DNA from: Cytophagales bacterium
GTDB lineage: Bacteria; Bacteroidota; Bacteroidia; Cytophagales; ES-bin-26
DNA length: 16,699 nt
Assembly: GCA_014379925.1 (NCBI GenBank)
Contig: JACMKY010000128.1
Location: forward strand, 1 to 16,699
Direction of reading: 5' to 3'
Shown: piece after piece, positions 1-7,900 of the stretch
Numbering within the stretch: position 1 is the stretch's first letter
How the letters are laid out: each line of letters begins with the position of its first letter
Program-made: the position numbers and the translations under genes
The notes under the pieces: model-generated
The model's input: only the letters and a program-made list of their open reading frames with translations
The model's database searches: none
Told to the model about the DNA's origin: nothing

Positions 1-1
1 C

Positions 2-1816
2 GGGGTAAACAACACCTACCACACTGGTAAGCTTTACCGGGCCATTATTGGGGGCTACCTGGATTATGAGGTAGTAAGCGGCTTGCACTTGAAAGGGAAC
101 GTTGGTTTTGATGGGCTTTACACCCGCACGAACCGGCACCTGACCGACATTATTCGCGTCTCCCGGCAGGGCGTCAACCAACAGGACGACGAGGTAACCC
201 TCAATCTGAACGCCACCCTATCCTACGACAAAGCCTTGCGAAGCCACACGATCAACGCCGTGGCCGGTGTCGAAAGGCAAAATTCCACCTATTACTCCGG
301 CCTGATTGCGTTTGAAAACCTGATCTCGCCCGACAACTTCATCGGCCGGCCGCTGAGCACCAGCATCATGTACCCGCGGTTCAACCATTTTCCGGATTTT
401 CGAATCCAAGGCTACTTTGCCCGGGCGAATTACACGTTCAGGGACCGCTACCTGGTAGGGGTAAGCTTCCGCCGGGACGGGGCCTCCGTGTTTGGTCTCC
501 AGAACCGCTGGGGTAATTTTCCGGCCATTTCGGCCGGTTGGATTCTCTCGGAGGAAACCTTCGGACGGAAACTAGGGCCCGTCAACTTTTTGAAAATCAG
601 GGCTAGCTACGGCGCCACGGGGAACGCCAACATTCCCAAGGTGATTTACGATACGTATTCCACTACGCCGAACTTCGGGTTGAGCGGGGGCTACGGGATC
701 TCCGGGTTTGGCAGTCCGGACATTGGCTGGGAGAACGTACGAACCGTGGATGCCAGTCTTGAATTTGGTGCTTTTCAGAACCGCATCACGGGTTCGGCGG
801 GCTTTTACCGGCAGGAGGTCTCCGACATGCTGCTGCAAACCCCCATTCCCCAGTCACAGGGCGGACCGGGTTCGGTTTGGGCGAACATTGGCAGCTTGCG
901 CAACGCCGGCGTTGAGGCGCAGCTAAACACGGTCAATGTAACGGCCGGCGCTTTCAAATGGTCTACCAACGTAAACCTGACTACCGTGGATAATAAAACG
1001 CTACGGCTTACCCCGCGCCTTGACCAGAACGGGCAGGGGATTGTAAACGGTGGCACGATCACCCGAACCGGCGGGCCACTGGGCACTTATTACCTGGCCG
1101 AGTCGGCCGGAGTAGACCCGGCGACGGGCTACGAACTCATCTACGAAATCGATCAGAACACGCTGAGGGAAACCGGTCAGACGGTGAAGACGGGAAATAC
1201 GATCCTGGCCACTCCTACCAACCTCAACAACAACCGCGTCATCCTGGAAGGCAAGACCGGTTCTCCTACCTACTTCGGGGGCTTGTCGAATACCTTTTCG
1301 TTCAAAGGCCTGGATTTGACCGTCCTATTTACCTTTCAGGGCGGAAATTACCTTTACGACGACATCCACTTCCTGCGCGTAGACGGCTCGAGCAACGTCC
1401 GGGCGGATGCAATCGGTCATTACTGGCGGGAGGACAACCCCAACGCCAGATACCCCCGCTTGACCTTGAGCAACGTTACGCGGGACAAGGTGGGCTTGGC
1501 ATCGCTGGCGGGGCAGACGACGATGCGGCTGCAGGAAGGATCCTTCGTGCGACTCCGCAACGCGCAACTGGGGTATACTTTACCGGTTTCCTTGACCAGT
1601 AAAATCAACTGCAAGGGAGCCAGAATTTACGTGAGCGGAACCAACCTGTTCACCTTCACCAACTACCAAGGCTTTGATCCGGAAGTAGGCAACATTGCCG
1701 AAGACCAGCAGGGGCGCAACCTGAGGGCCGGCTTCGTGGAGAATCCGCTGTTCGGCACGGGCGCGCCTTTTCCGCAAGTGAGAACCTTCATTGGCGGCAT
1801 TAACGTGACTTTTTGA
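2..1816 (+). CDS. SusC/RagA-type TonB-dependent outer-membrane receptor, C-terminal part (5' truncated by window)
   Basis: The frame is open from base 2, so the start lies upstream of the window; 604 codons of a protein that normally has about 1000 residues are visible. What remains is the beta-barrel: alternating aromatic/polar strands with large loops, a segment reading RIYVSGTNLFTFTNYQGFDP near the C-terminus that is characteristic of SusC-family barrels, and a terminal strand ending GGINVTF with the C-terminal Phe expected of an outer-membrane beta-barrel. The plug and TonB-box regions are outside the window. SusC proteins import oligosaccharides or peptides across the outer membrane with TonB energy, under a SusD lid. 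The SusD gene starts 59 nt downstream on the same strand, so the two are very likely co-transcribed. No glycoside hydrolase or peptidase adjoins the pair here, so the substrate cannot be read from the sequence. Confidence 0.93.
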   Translation, partial: GVNNTYHTGKLYRAIIGGYLDYEVVSGLHLKGNVGFDGLYTRTNRHLTDIIRVSRQGVNQQDDEVTLNLNATLSYDKALRSHTINAVAGVERQNSTYYSGLIAFENLISPDNFIGRPLSTSIMYPRFNHFPDFRIQGYFARANYTFRDRYLVGVSFRRDGASVFGLQNRWGNFPAISAGWILSEETFGRKLGPVNFLKIRASYGATGNANIPKVIYDTYSTTPNFGLSGGYGISGFGSPDIGWENVRTVDASLEFGAFQNRITGSAGFYRQEVSDMLLQTPIPQSQGGPGSVWANIGSLRNAGVEAQLNTVNVTAGAFKWSTNVNLTTVDNKTLRLTPRLDQNGQGIVNGGTITRTGGPLGTYYLAESAGVDPATGYELIYEIDQNTLRETGQTVKTGNTILATPTNLNNNRVILEGKTGSPTYFGGLSNTFSFKGLDLTVLFTFQGGNYLYDDIHFLRVDGSSNVRADAIGHYWREDNPNARYPRLTLSNVTRDKVGLASLAGQTTMRLQEGSFVRLRNAQLGYTLPVSLTSKINCKGARIYVSGTNLFTFTNYQGFDPEVGNIAEDQQGRNLRAGFVENPLFGTGAPFPQVRTFIGGINVTF

Positions 1817-1874
1817 TTGCGCGCTGTTTTCATTACCCCGATCCCACAGATTTCACTTTCAACCCCTGCCAGGC

Positions 1875-3392
1875 ATGAAAAATAACGTAAACACCCTTTT
1901 GCTAACCGGTTTGCTGATCGTTGCTGCCGGTTGCAACGATGATGAGTTTTTAACCGACACCGGGTTTCAGTCCAATGTAATCAACCAAATCCAATCTACG
2001 CAAGACCTGGAGCTCCTGGTGACGGGTGGGTATTTTGCCATGAGCGAAGGAGGCGTCCACGGCAACCAGGCCATTCACGAAGCGTACGTAAGCGACCTGG
2101 CACAATTGAAAACCAACCTGTCTACCGTCTCCCGCCAGGACTCAAGAAGGTTTTATAGCCGGGATTTTTCCAACCGCAACGAGGAGCGCATCAACCAGCT
2201 CTGGAGCGGGGGCTACCGCGTAATTCGCCACGCCAACAAGGTGATTACCCGGGTTGAAAAGAACGGGCCGTTTGCCGACGAGAAGAGCAGTTGGACCAAC
2301 CGCATTCTGGGAGAGGCTTACTGGCTGCGGGCTTGGGCGAATTTTATGCTGGTGCGGGTTTTCGGCCCGGCCTACGGAGCCAATAACAATGCGCCCGCCA
2401 TTATTCTGCTGCCGGAGGAACAAAAGGACGGTTTTGATAACAAGGGGCTGTCGAGCGTGGAGGAGACTTACGCGCTCATTGTAAGCGACGTGGAAAAAGC
2501 GATTGAATTGTTGCCCGAGCAATACGTAGCCGGCCGCGATCCGGTGGGCTATCAGGACCGCGCCAACAAGATGGCGGCCCGTTTTCTGGCGGTTCGGGTC
2601 CATATGCAAATGCGCAACTGGCAAAAAGCGGAAGAATACGCGGATGCAATCCTGAACGCCAACCGCTATCCGCTCAACCAAGACCCCATCCAAGCCTGGA
2701 ATAAAGACCGGCCGGGCAACGTAAAAGGCAGTGAGGTAGTCTTTCAGTTCATCAACGAAGGCAACAACACGGGTTTCCGGCCGCCAATCATTCCCCTTTA
2801 CTTAGGATTTCCATCCTCGGAAGGCGAGCAAAGCAAACCCAATGTTCAGCAGGACGTGTCCCTGAGCAAGTCCATGAAAACGCGCACGGGCTGGGATAAT
2901 CACGCGGAAGCCTCCAAAGACAAACGGTACGCGCAGCTATTCGTCAGCTTTGGTCCGGGGGAGGATCCAAGGGCCGCCTACCAGATTTTTACCGAACGGG
3001 AGGTGTGGGCCAACAAGTGGTACCGGGCGGCCACTACGCCCACGGCTTCCAATAAAATCGCTTCGTATCCCCTAATGCGTTCGGCAGAAATTCACCTTTC
3101 CAGGGCCTACCTGCGCTGGCGCAAGGGCGACCAGGAAGGTGCCCGGAATGACCTGAATGCCGTCCGGCAGCGGGCGGGCATCGGAGACTACCCGGGTCCG
3201 GTGACGAGCGAGGCAATTGAGATTGAGCGAATGAAAGAACTGGTGTTCGAGGACGACCGCCTCTACTATTTGCAAATCCTGCAAAAAGACATTCCACCGG
3301 GAGACCGTTCCAGCCCAGTGTCCTTTCCTTGGGGACAGGTAACTTTTCCCGTTCCGCAGTCCGAAGCGGACTTGAATGCAGCCGTAGAGTAG
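1875..3392 (+). CDS. SusD/RagB-family outer-membrane nutrient-binding lipoprotein
   Basis: A 505-residue protein with a type II signal peptide: a basic start, hydrophobic core TLLLTGLLIV and lipobox VAAGC with the lipidated cysteine at residue 20. Residues 145-165 (ILGEAYWLRAWANFMLVRVFG) match the conserved TPR-like helix of SusD proteins, and the C-terminal part has the usual ER-MKELVFEDDR motif followed by FPVPQSEADLN, the common family ending. SusD-type lipoproteins sit on the cell surface as the hinged lid over the SusC barrel and bind the nutrient. The length is normal for the family (about 450-600). It follows the SusC gene by 58 nt with no obvious terminator between them, as expected for an operon. 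The sequence does not identify the ligand. Confidence 0.95.
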   Translation: MKNNVNTLLLTGLLIVAAGCNDDEFLTDTGFQSNVINQIQSTQDLELLVTGGYFAMSEGGVHGNQAIHEAYVSDLAQLKTNLSTVSRQDSRRFYSRDFSNRNEERINQLWSGGYRVIRHANKVITRVEKNGPFADEKSSWTNRILGEAYWLRAWANFMLVRVFGPAYGANNNAPAIILLPEEQKDGFDNKGLSSVEETYALIVSDVEKAIELLPEQYVAGRDPVGYQDRANKMAARFLAVRVHMQMRNWQKAEEYADAILNANRYPLNQDPIQAWNKDRPGNVKGSEVVFQFINEGNNTGFRPPIIPLYLGFPSSEGEQSKPNVQQDVSLSKSMKTRTGWDNHAEASKDKRYAQLFVSFGPGEDPRAAYQIFTEREVWANKWYRAATTPTASNKIASYPLMRSAEIHLSRAYLRWRKGDQEGARNDLNAVRQRAGIGDYPGPVTSEAIEIERMKELVFEDDRLYYLQILQKDIPPGDRSSPVSFPWGQVTFPVPQSEADLNAAVE

Positions 3393-3455
3393 CCATTTGC
3401 CAAACTCCGCAGGACTCAGGTTGCGCCCGCGGGCAATTCTTCACCCCCACCCGTT

Positions 3456-4610
3456 ATGCTGCAAGCCCTCACTAAATTGCTCGTATTCATCGGCGTTATC
3501 CTGGTGTGCCTACCAGGGCTGGCCGCCCCGGTACTGCTCTCTTTACGCCTGATAAAGCAATCGCCGAGCCGGTGCGCCACTTCGCCTACCATTGTATTTC
3601 TTACCGAAAAAGTGCAGTGGAAACGAGCAGAAGGGGCGTACTTCAACGGGGAGAATGATTGGGAAGTGTTTTTCGAGCTGGAAACTGACCTGGAGCCACT
3701 GCCGCTGGTAGCCGTGGAAATAACCCTTCCCGGTGTAAAAATTGCCCGCGTCATTGTCGGTAAAACGGACGTGCCATTTACCCAGCAGGGTGACCGAGTC
3801 CGTCTGCAACTGCTGGATGACCGTAACATCACGGGTGAGATTGAGACCTTGTACCACAGCCCCCGGGGTGGCGTGCCCATTTGGTTTCGGCACAACTGGG
3901 AAGCGCGTAAAAATGGCAAGTACCTGGAGGGACGCTACCCAAAGGAGGCGCTGGCCGCGGCGAATAACTACCTGCTGGCTTGCCACGAAATCCTCCTGCA
4001 GATGGGCGATATGAGTGGCCTGAATCAAAAATTTGCCGGGGAGTTGATTTTAATGGGGGTGGAAGTAGCCGCGCCAAGGGGGCACTTAGACTACCCGGTG
4101 CATTGGCATCTGCAGCACTGGGAGCACGCTTACGACCGGTTCCGAAAGCCTCAATGGGCGTATAAACAGTGCCTCATACCCCACTACTATCTAGATAGCT
4201 TAGGCCGGATTACCCGTGACGAAATGAGTGAAGTGAGAAAATTGGAATGGGATCGTTACCAAACCAAAAATCTCCGGGAGGGGGATTCCTATCAGTGGTT
4301 GGATGCCGAGGGAAGACCCATTTTTAGGGAGAAGATTCACAACGGGGGCTTGGAGTTTCGTCGTCCGGACGGGCAAGTCTGGAGTTTGCGACCTGACCCA
4401 CGGGGCGGGCACCTGGCCGTGTGGGGCTACCAGGGCCAAGAGCCCGTGTGCAAAGCCTGGGTGGAAGACAACGCCGAGCAAGGCGAAATCAAGCTGCGTC
4501 TGGAATTGCATCAGCGAGGCAAAAAAGTTGAAAGCTGGCAGGACCACTACCGCTACGATCCCTTCACGGGTAACCGCCTTCCCGCGGCTTCAACCGCTCC
4601 GCAACGTTAG
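3456..4610 (+). CDS. Secreted protein of unknown function with a histidine cluster
   Basis: I do not recognise this 384-residue family. The N-terminus (LLVFIGVILVCLPGLAAP, residues 8-25) looks like a Sec signal peptide or a single anchor. Residues about 45-135 look beta-rich. Residues 210-224 contain H210, H216, H218, H221 and H224 in an H-x5-H-x-H-x2-H-x2-H arrangement, flanked by aromatic residues, which could bind a metal. The C-terminal third (about 265-375) has repeated short beta units rich in W, Y, D and G, such as DSYQWLDAEGRPIF, GGHLAVWGYQGQEP and WQDHYRYDPFTG, superficially like YD/RHS-type or toxin-antitoxin-independent beta strands, but no clear repeat period. It starts 63 nt after the SusD stop on the same strand and might belong to that operon, or be independent. 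Start ATG chosen because the signal peptide begins there. Confidence 0.75.
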   Translation: MLQALTKLLVFIGVILVCLPGLAAPVLLSLRLIKQSPSRCATSPTIVFLTEKVQWKRAEGAYFNGENDWEVFFELETDLEPLPLVAVEITLPGVKIARVIVGKTDVPFTQQGDRVRLQLLDDRNITGEIETLYHSPRGGVPIWFRHNWEARKNGKYLEGRYPKEALAAANNYLLACHEILLQMGDMSGLNQKFAGELILMGVEVAAPRGHLDYPVHWHLQHWEHAYDRFRKPQWAYKQCLIPHYYLDSLGRITRDEMSEVRKLEWDRYQTKNLREGDSYQWLDAEGRPIFREKIHNGGLEFRRPDGQVWSLRPDPRGGHLAVWGYQGQEPVCKAWVEDNAEQGEIKLRLELHQRGKKVESWQDHYRYDPFTGNRLPAASTAPQR

Positions 4611-4773
4611 CCTTCGCATCCGGGGGACGGCGGCCCGTTGCCGCATTCGTGTCTCGAAACCACTTGTTTTAGTTCGCCCGGACGCAAACGCGCCGGGTGT
4701 TCACCGATCGGTCATGATCCGGATCGGGCGATCAAAAAGCCGGGGAGGGTATCCGTCTGTTGGGAATACCCCT

Positions 4774-4781
4774 TATCTTTG
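4774..4781 (+). promoter_or_regulatory. Bacteroidota -7 element upstream of pgk
   Basis: TATCTTTG matches the TAnnTTTG consensus of the primary sigma factor in Bacteroidota exactly. It lies 48 nt before the pgk ATG, giving a leader of roughly 40 nt. The only nearby TTG (4760-4762) is 11 nt upstream, too close for the usual 19-21 nt spacing, so the -33 element is poor or absent. Confidence 0.55.
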
Positions 4782-4829
4782 TGCGCCCACCCGGGCGCAA
4801 AGCCAACCCCACACTGATCTCTCTTCCCC

Positions 4830-6014
4830 ATGAAAACCGTTGAGCAGTACCATTTTTCCGGCAAGAAAGCCCTGATCCGGGTCGATTTCAACGTTCCGCT
4901 CAACGAGCAGTACGAAGTAACCGACGATACCCGCATCCGCGCCACCATCCCGACCATTCAGAAAATCCTCGCCGAGGGCGGGGCGGCGATTCTCATGTCG
5001 CACCTGGGAAGGCCCAAGGGTGGTTACGAAGCGAAGTACTCCCTCCGGCACCTGATCGAGCCCCTGGTTGCGACCTTCCAACGGGAAGTGAAGTTTGCCG
5101 ATGACTGCATCGGTGAGCAAGCCACGCAGTTGGCGGCTTCGCTCCAACCCGGCGAAGTGCTGTTGCTGGAAAACCTGCGGTTTTACCAGGAAGAGGAAAA
5201 AGGCGACGTCGAATTCGCCCGGAAACTGGCGCGCCTGGGCGACGTGTACGTCAACGATGCCTTCGGTACCGCGCACCGCGCCCACGCCTCAACCGCCGTT
5301 ATCGCGCAGTTTTTCGCCGACAAAATGTGCGGCTACGTGATGCAGGCCGAACTCAACAACGCCCGGAAAGTGCTGGAAAACGCGGAGCGTCCGTACACGG
5401 CCATCATGGGCGGGGCCAAGATTTCCGACAAGATCCTCCTCATCGAACGCCTGCTCGACAAGGTAGACAACCTGATCATCGGCGGCGGCATGTCGTACAC
5501 GTTCTTCAAGGCCACCGGCGGGCAGGTCGGGAAGTCGCTGGTGGAGGAGGACAAGCTGGACCTGGCCAAGTCGCTGATTCAAAAAGCGAAGGATAAAAAC
5601 ATCCAACTGCTGCTTCCGGCCGATTCGGTGATTGCCGACGGGTTTAACAACGAAGCCAACCACGCAGTGGCCGACAACCGGCACATCCGGGACGGCTGGA
5701 TGGGCCTCGACATCGGACCGAAAGCCACCGAGGAATTCTGCCGGGTGATTGAAGCCTCCAAAACCATCCTGTGGAACGGCCCGATGGGGGTATTTGAGAT
5801 GCCTAACTTTGCCAAGGGCACCGAAAGCGTGGCCCAAGCCGTGGTCAAAGCCACGCGGAACGGCGCTTTTTCCCTCATCGGGGGCGGCGATTCGGCGGCG
5901 GCAGTCAACCAACTGGGCTACGGCGATGAGGTCAGCTACGTTTCCACCGGCGGTGGGGCCCTGCTCGAGTACATGGAAGGCAAGGAACTGCCGGGGGTAA
6001 AGGCACTGGAGTAA
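4830..6014 (+). CDS. pgk: Phosphoglycerate kinase
   Basis: Cytosolic glycolytic enzyme that transfers the acyl phosphate of 1,3-bisphosphoglycerate to ADP, giving 3-phosphoglycerate and ATP. The 394-residue length is typical of bacterial PGK. Family signatures are all present: RVDFNVP (17-23), HLGRPKG (58-64), the substrate-binding HRAHAST (149-155), GGAKISDK (194-201), the hinge-region LWNGPMGVFE (314-323), the nucleotide-binding GGGDSAA (351-357) and STGGGA (372-377). It has a candidate promoter of its own and is flanked by about 220-nt gaps on both sides, so it appears to be monocistronic. Nothing links it functionally to the SusCD genes or to the NAD genes that follow. No oddities seen. 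Confidence 0.98.
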   Translation: MKTVEQYHFSGKKALIRVDFNVPLNEQYEVTDDTRIRATIPTIQKILAEGGAAILMSHLGRPKGGYEAKYSLRHLIEPLVATFQREVKFADDCIGEQATQLAASLQPGEVLLLENLRFYQEEEKGDVEFARKLARLGDVYVNDAFGTAHRAHASTAVIAQFFADKMCGYVMQAELNNARKVLENAERPYTAIMGGAKISDKILLIERLLDKVDNLIIGGGMSYTFFKATGGQVGKSLVEEDKLDLAKSLIQKAKDKNIQLLLPADSVIADGFNNEANHAVADNRHIRDGWMGLDIGPKATEEFCRVIEASKTILWNGPMGVFEMPNFAKGTESVAQAVVKATRNGAFSLIGGGDSAAAVNQLGYGDEVSYVSTGGGALLEYMEGKELPGVKALE

Positions 6015-6047
6015 ATCAACCATCCATTTTTTGTGGCTCACCCGTAG

Positions 6048-6100
6048 AACCCGCGCAAAATCGCCGGGGTGTCGGATTTTTGCGTCCGATGCGGCGGGTT
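6048..6100 (+). other. Structured intergenic element downstream of pgk (two-part stem)
   Basis: AACCCGC-GCA (6048-6057) pairs with TGC-g-GCGGGTT (6090-6100) to form a 10-bp stem with one bulged G, enclosing an inner stem TCGGA (6072-6076)/TCCGA (6085-6089). There is no U-tract after it, so it is not a classical intrinsic terminator. It could be a pgk 3' processing or termination structure, or chance pairing in GC-rich DNA. Confidence 0.35.
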
Positions 6101-6122
6101 GAGGTCCTAACCGGGGCATTGA

Positions 6123-6139
6123 CCGCCCACCCGGGGCGG
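6123..6139 (+). terminator. GC-rich hairpin between pgk and pncB (possible terminator)
   Basis: CCGCCC and GGGCGG form a perfect 6-bp stem around the loop ACCCG, 109 nt after the pgk stop. No T-run follows, so this is at best a weak or Bacteroidota-style terminator for pgk. The GC-rich context makes chance pairing possible. Confidence 0.3.
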
Positions 6140-6189
6140 GCGGCTCGTTCGACTGGGGTAGCCAATCAAAAAATATTCCCCCCGAAGGC

Positions 6190-6219
6190 TTGTGGTTTCG
6201 TCCAAGTCCCGTACCTTAG
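6190..6219 (+). promoter_or_regulatory. Candidate promoter of the pncB cluster
   Basis: TTG at 6190-6192 is followed after 19 nt by TACCTTAG (6212-6219), one base off the TAnnTTTG consensus of Bacteroidota -7 elements. Spacing is in the expected range. Transcription would start around 6224-6227, giving a leader of only about 15 nt before the pncB ATG. The final base of the element is the first base of the GTGTA/TACAC palindrome. Confidence 0.5.
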
Positions 6220-6233
6220 TGTAAAAAATACAC
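6219..6233 (+). promoter_or_regulatory. Candidate NrtR-type operator (GTGTA-N5-TACAC)
   Basis: GTGTA (6219-6223), AAAAA spacer, TACAC (6229-6233): a perfect 5-bp inverted repeat placed exactly over the predicted transcription start of pncB and ending 7 nt before its ATG. Repressor binding here would block transcription. GTGT/ACAC-armed palindromes are in keeping with what I recall of NrtR-family sites, and an NrtR-like gene lies at the end of the same gene cluster. I saw no second copy in the other intergenic gaps of the window. The assignment is inference; the palindrome is seen directly. Confidence 0.5.
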
Positions 6234-6240
6234 ACCTTTC

Positions 6241-7749
6241 ATGCAATTGACCCGCGATCTTTACCGGAATACGCTCACCCTGCTGACTGATCTCTACCAA
6301 CTCACCATGGCGTACGGTTACTGGAAATCCGGGACCGCCGAACGGGAAGCGGTTTTCAGCCTCTCTTTTCGCAAGCACCCCTTCGGGGGCGGATTCACCC
6401 TTGCCGCCGGGCTGGAACACGTGGTCGAGTTTCTGCAGAATTTCCGCTTTTCCCGCGAGGATACCGACTACCTGGCGACGCTGACCGGCAACGACGACCA
6501 ACCCCTGTTCGAACCGGCTTTCCTGGAATACCTGCAGCACCTGCGCTTCACCTGCGACGTGGATGCCATCCCCGAGGGTACGGTCGTGTTTCCGCAGGAA
6601 CCGCTGCTTCGGGTGCGGGGACCGATTCTGCAGTGTCAGTTGATCGAGACGCCCCTGTTGAACATGGTCAACTTTCAGTCGTTGATTGCCACCAAAGCGG
6701 CGCGGATGGTGATTGCTACCAAGGGCGAACCCGTGCTGGAGTTCGGCCTGCGCCGGGCGCAGGGCATCGACGGGGCCATGACGGCCAGCCGGGCGGCCTA
6801 CATTGGTGGGTGCGATTCGACCTCCAACGTGCTGGCGGGCCGGCTGTACGGGATTCCCGTGAAGGGGACGCACGCCCACAGCTGGGTCATGTCGTTCGAG
6901 TCGGAACTGGAATCGTTCGATACCTACGCGGCGGTGCTGCCCAACAACTGCATTTTCCTGGTGGACACCTACAGCACGCTCGAAGGCGTACGCAACGCGA
7001 TCCGGGTCGGCGGGCGGCTGAAGGAAAAAGGCCACCGGCTGGCGGGCATCCGGCTCGATTCGGGCGACCTGGCCTATTTCAGCATCGAGGCGCGCAAACT
7101 ACTGGACGCGGCGGGCTTCGGCGACACCAGCATTGTTGCCAGCAACGACCTCGACGAGTACATCATCGCCAGCTTGAAGGAACAGGGAGCGGCCATCAAC
7201 GTGTGGGGCGTGGGAACCAAACTCATTACGGCCTACGACCAGCCCGCCCTGGGGGCGGTGTACAAGCTGACGGCCATCCGCTACGAAAACGGTTCCGGTC
7301 CCGGAATCGGCGCGTGGGAGTACAAGATCAAGCTCTCCGAGCAGACCCTCAAGATTTCCACGCCGGGCATCCAGCAGGTGCGGCGCTACACCAACGAAAA
7401 AGGCTTTACCGCCGACATGATTTACGACACCGAGCACGCCCCGGACGCGGCAACCAGCACGATGATCGACCCGACGGATTTTACCAAACGCCGGAACCTG
7501 AGCAACGCGTGGGCCCACGAAGACCTGCTCGTACCGATCCTGCGGACAGGCAAGCTGGTGTACGAACTGCCCGGTCTGGAAGCCATCCGGCAACGGGTGC
7601 AGCAGCAATTGCCGCGTTTCCACGAAGGCATCAAACGCTTCGTCAATCCGCACGTTTACCACGTAGGACTGGAGAAAAGCCTCTACGACTTGAAAACAAA
7701 CCTGATCCTGGAATTACGCAACCGGAAACGGGAAGAAGTGGGAAGCTGA
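6241..7749 (+). CDS. pncB: Nicotinate phosphoribosyltransferase
   Basis: Catalyses nicotinate + PRPP (+ ATP) to nicotinic acid mononucleotide, the entry step of the Preiss-Handler NAD salvage route, in the cytosol. The 502-residue protein has the family hallmarks: DLYQLTMAYGYW (17-28), EFGLRRAQG (167-175), the GTHAHS motif (209-214) holding the histidine that is phosphorylated during the ATP-coupled reaction, RLDSGD (271-276) and WGVGTKL (322-328). Length fits the longer NAPRT group (about 480-540). It is the first gene of a same-strand NAD cluster followed by a PRPP synthetase paralogue (142-nt gap), nadE and an NrtR-like regulator. A promoter overlapped by a GTGTA/TACAC palindrome precedes it, suggesting repression when NAD status is high. 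The alternative, nicotinamide phosphoribosyltransferase (NadV), is less likely given the overall sequence pattern and the adjacent nadE. Confidence 0.95.
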   Translation: MQLTRDLYRNTLTLLTDLYQLTMAYGYWKSGTAEREAVFSLSFRKHPFGGGFTLAAGLEHVVEFLQNFRFSREDTDYLATLTGNDDQPLFEPAFLEYLQHLRFTCDVDAIPEGTVVFPQEPLLRVRGPILQCQLIETPLLNMVNFQSLIATKAARMVIATKGEPVLEFGLRRAQGIDGAMTASRAAYIGGCDSTSNVLAGRLYGIPVKGTHAHSWVMSFESELESFDTYAAVLPNNCIFLVDTYSTLEGVRNAIRVGGRLKEKGHRLAGIRLDSGDLAYFSIEARKLLDAAGFGDTSIVASNDLDEYIIASLKEQGAAINVWGVGTKLITAYDQPALGAVYKLTAIRYENGSGPGIGAWEYKIKLSEQTLKISTPGIQQVRRYTNEKGFTADMIYDTEHAPDAATSTMIDPTDFTKRRNLSNAWAHEDLLVPILRTGKLVYELPGLEAIRQRVQQQLPRFHEGIKRFVNPHVYHVGLEKSLYDLKTNLILELRNRKREEVGS

Positions 7750-7854
7750 GGTCAATGGCTACGTGCCCCGGATCAGTGATCAATCCAAGGCGGCTGTCGC
7801 CGATTACGGGACCGCGTTCGCAAGCGAGGGCACGGGCACGACACCAACCCGCTC

Positions 7855-7874
7855 TCCGACAAGCTCAGAATGAC
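7855..7874 (+). repeat. Degenerate dispersed intergenic motif (TCCGACAAGCTCAGAATGAC)
   Basis: This 20-mer closely resembles the TTCGACAAGCTCAGGGTGAC-type sequence that I recall as a very common dispersed intergenic motif in Bacteroidota and some other phyla. Only one copy is in the window, in the pncB-prs gap; its function is unknown. Confidence 0.35.
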
Positions 7875-7882
7875 TCATTGAT

Positions 7883-7900
7883 AATTAAGAATTGAAAACC
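7883..7900 (-). repeat. 18-nt near-repeat of the nadE upstream hairpin loop, overlapping the prs start
   Basis: Read on the - strand this segment is GGTTTTCAATTCTTAATT. The loop at 8983-9000 on the + strand is GGTTTTCAATTTCTAATT, 16 of 18 identical. The prs TTG start codon and the preceding in-frame stop both lie inside this segment, so the repeat-like sequence supplies the translation start. Confidence 0.4.

Noticed and set aside
5289..6119. - strand open frame opposite pgk
   Set aside because: Antisense shadow of a highly conserved gene; no recognisable domain.
6015..6240. NAD-sensing or other riboswitch ahead of pncB
   Set aside because: The predicted transcript leader is only about 15 nt, and the stems lie upstream of the promoter; no known riboswitch consensus was recognised.
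6633..7895. Long + strand open frame of 420 codons overlapping pncB
   Set aside because: Rich in R, G, H, P with no fold-like pattern; it is an out-of-frame reading of the GC-rich pncB gene, whose own frame has clear family motifs.
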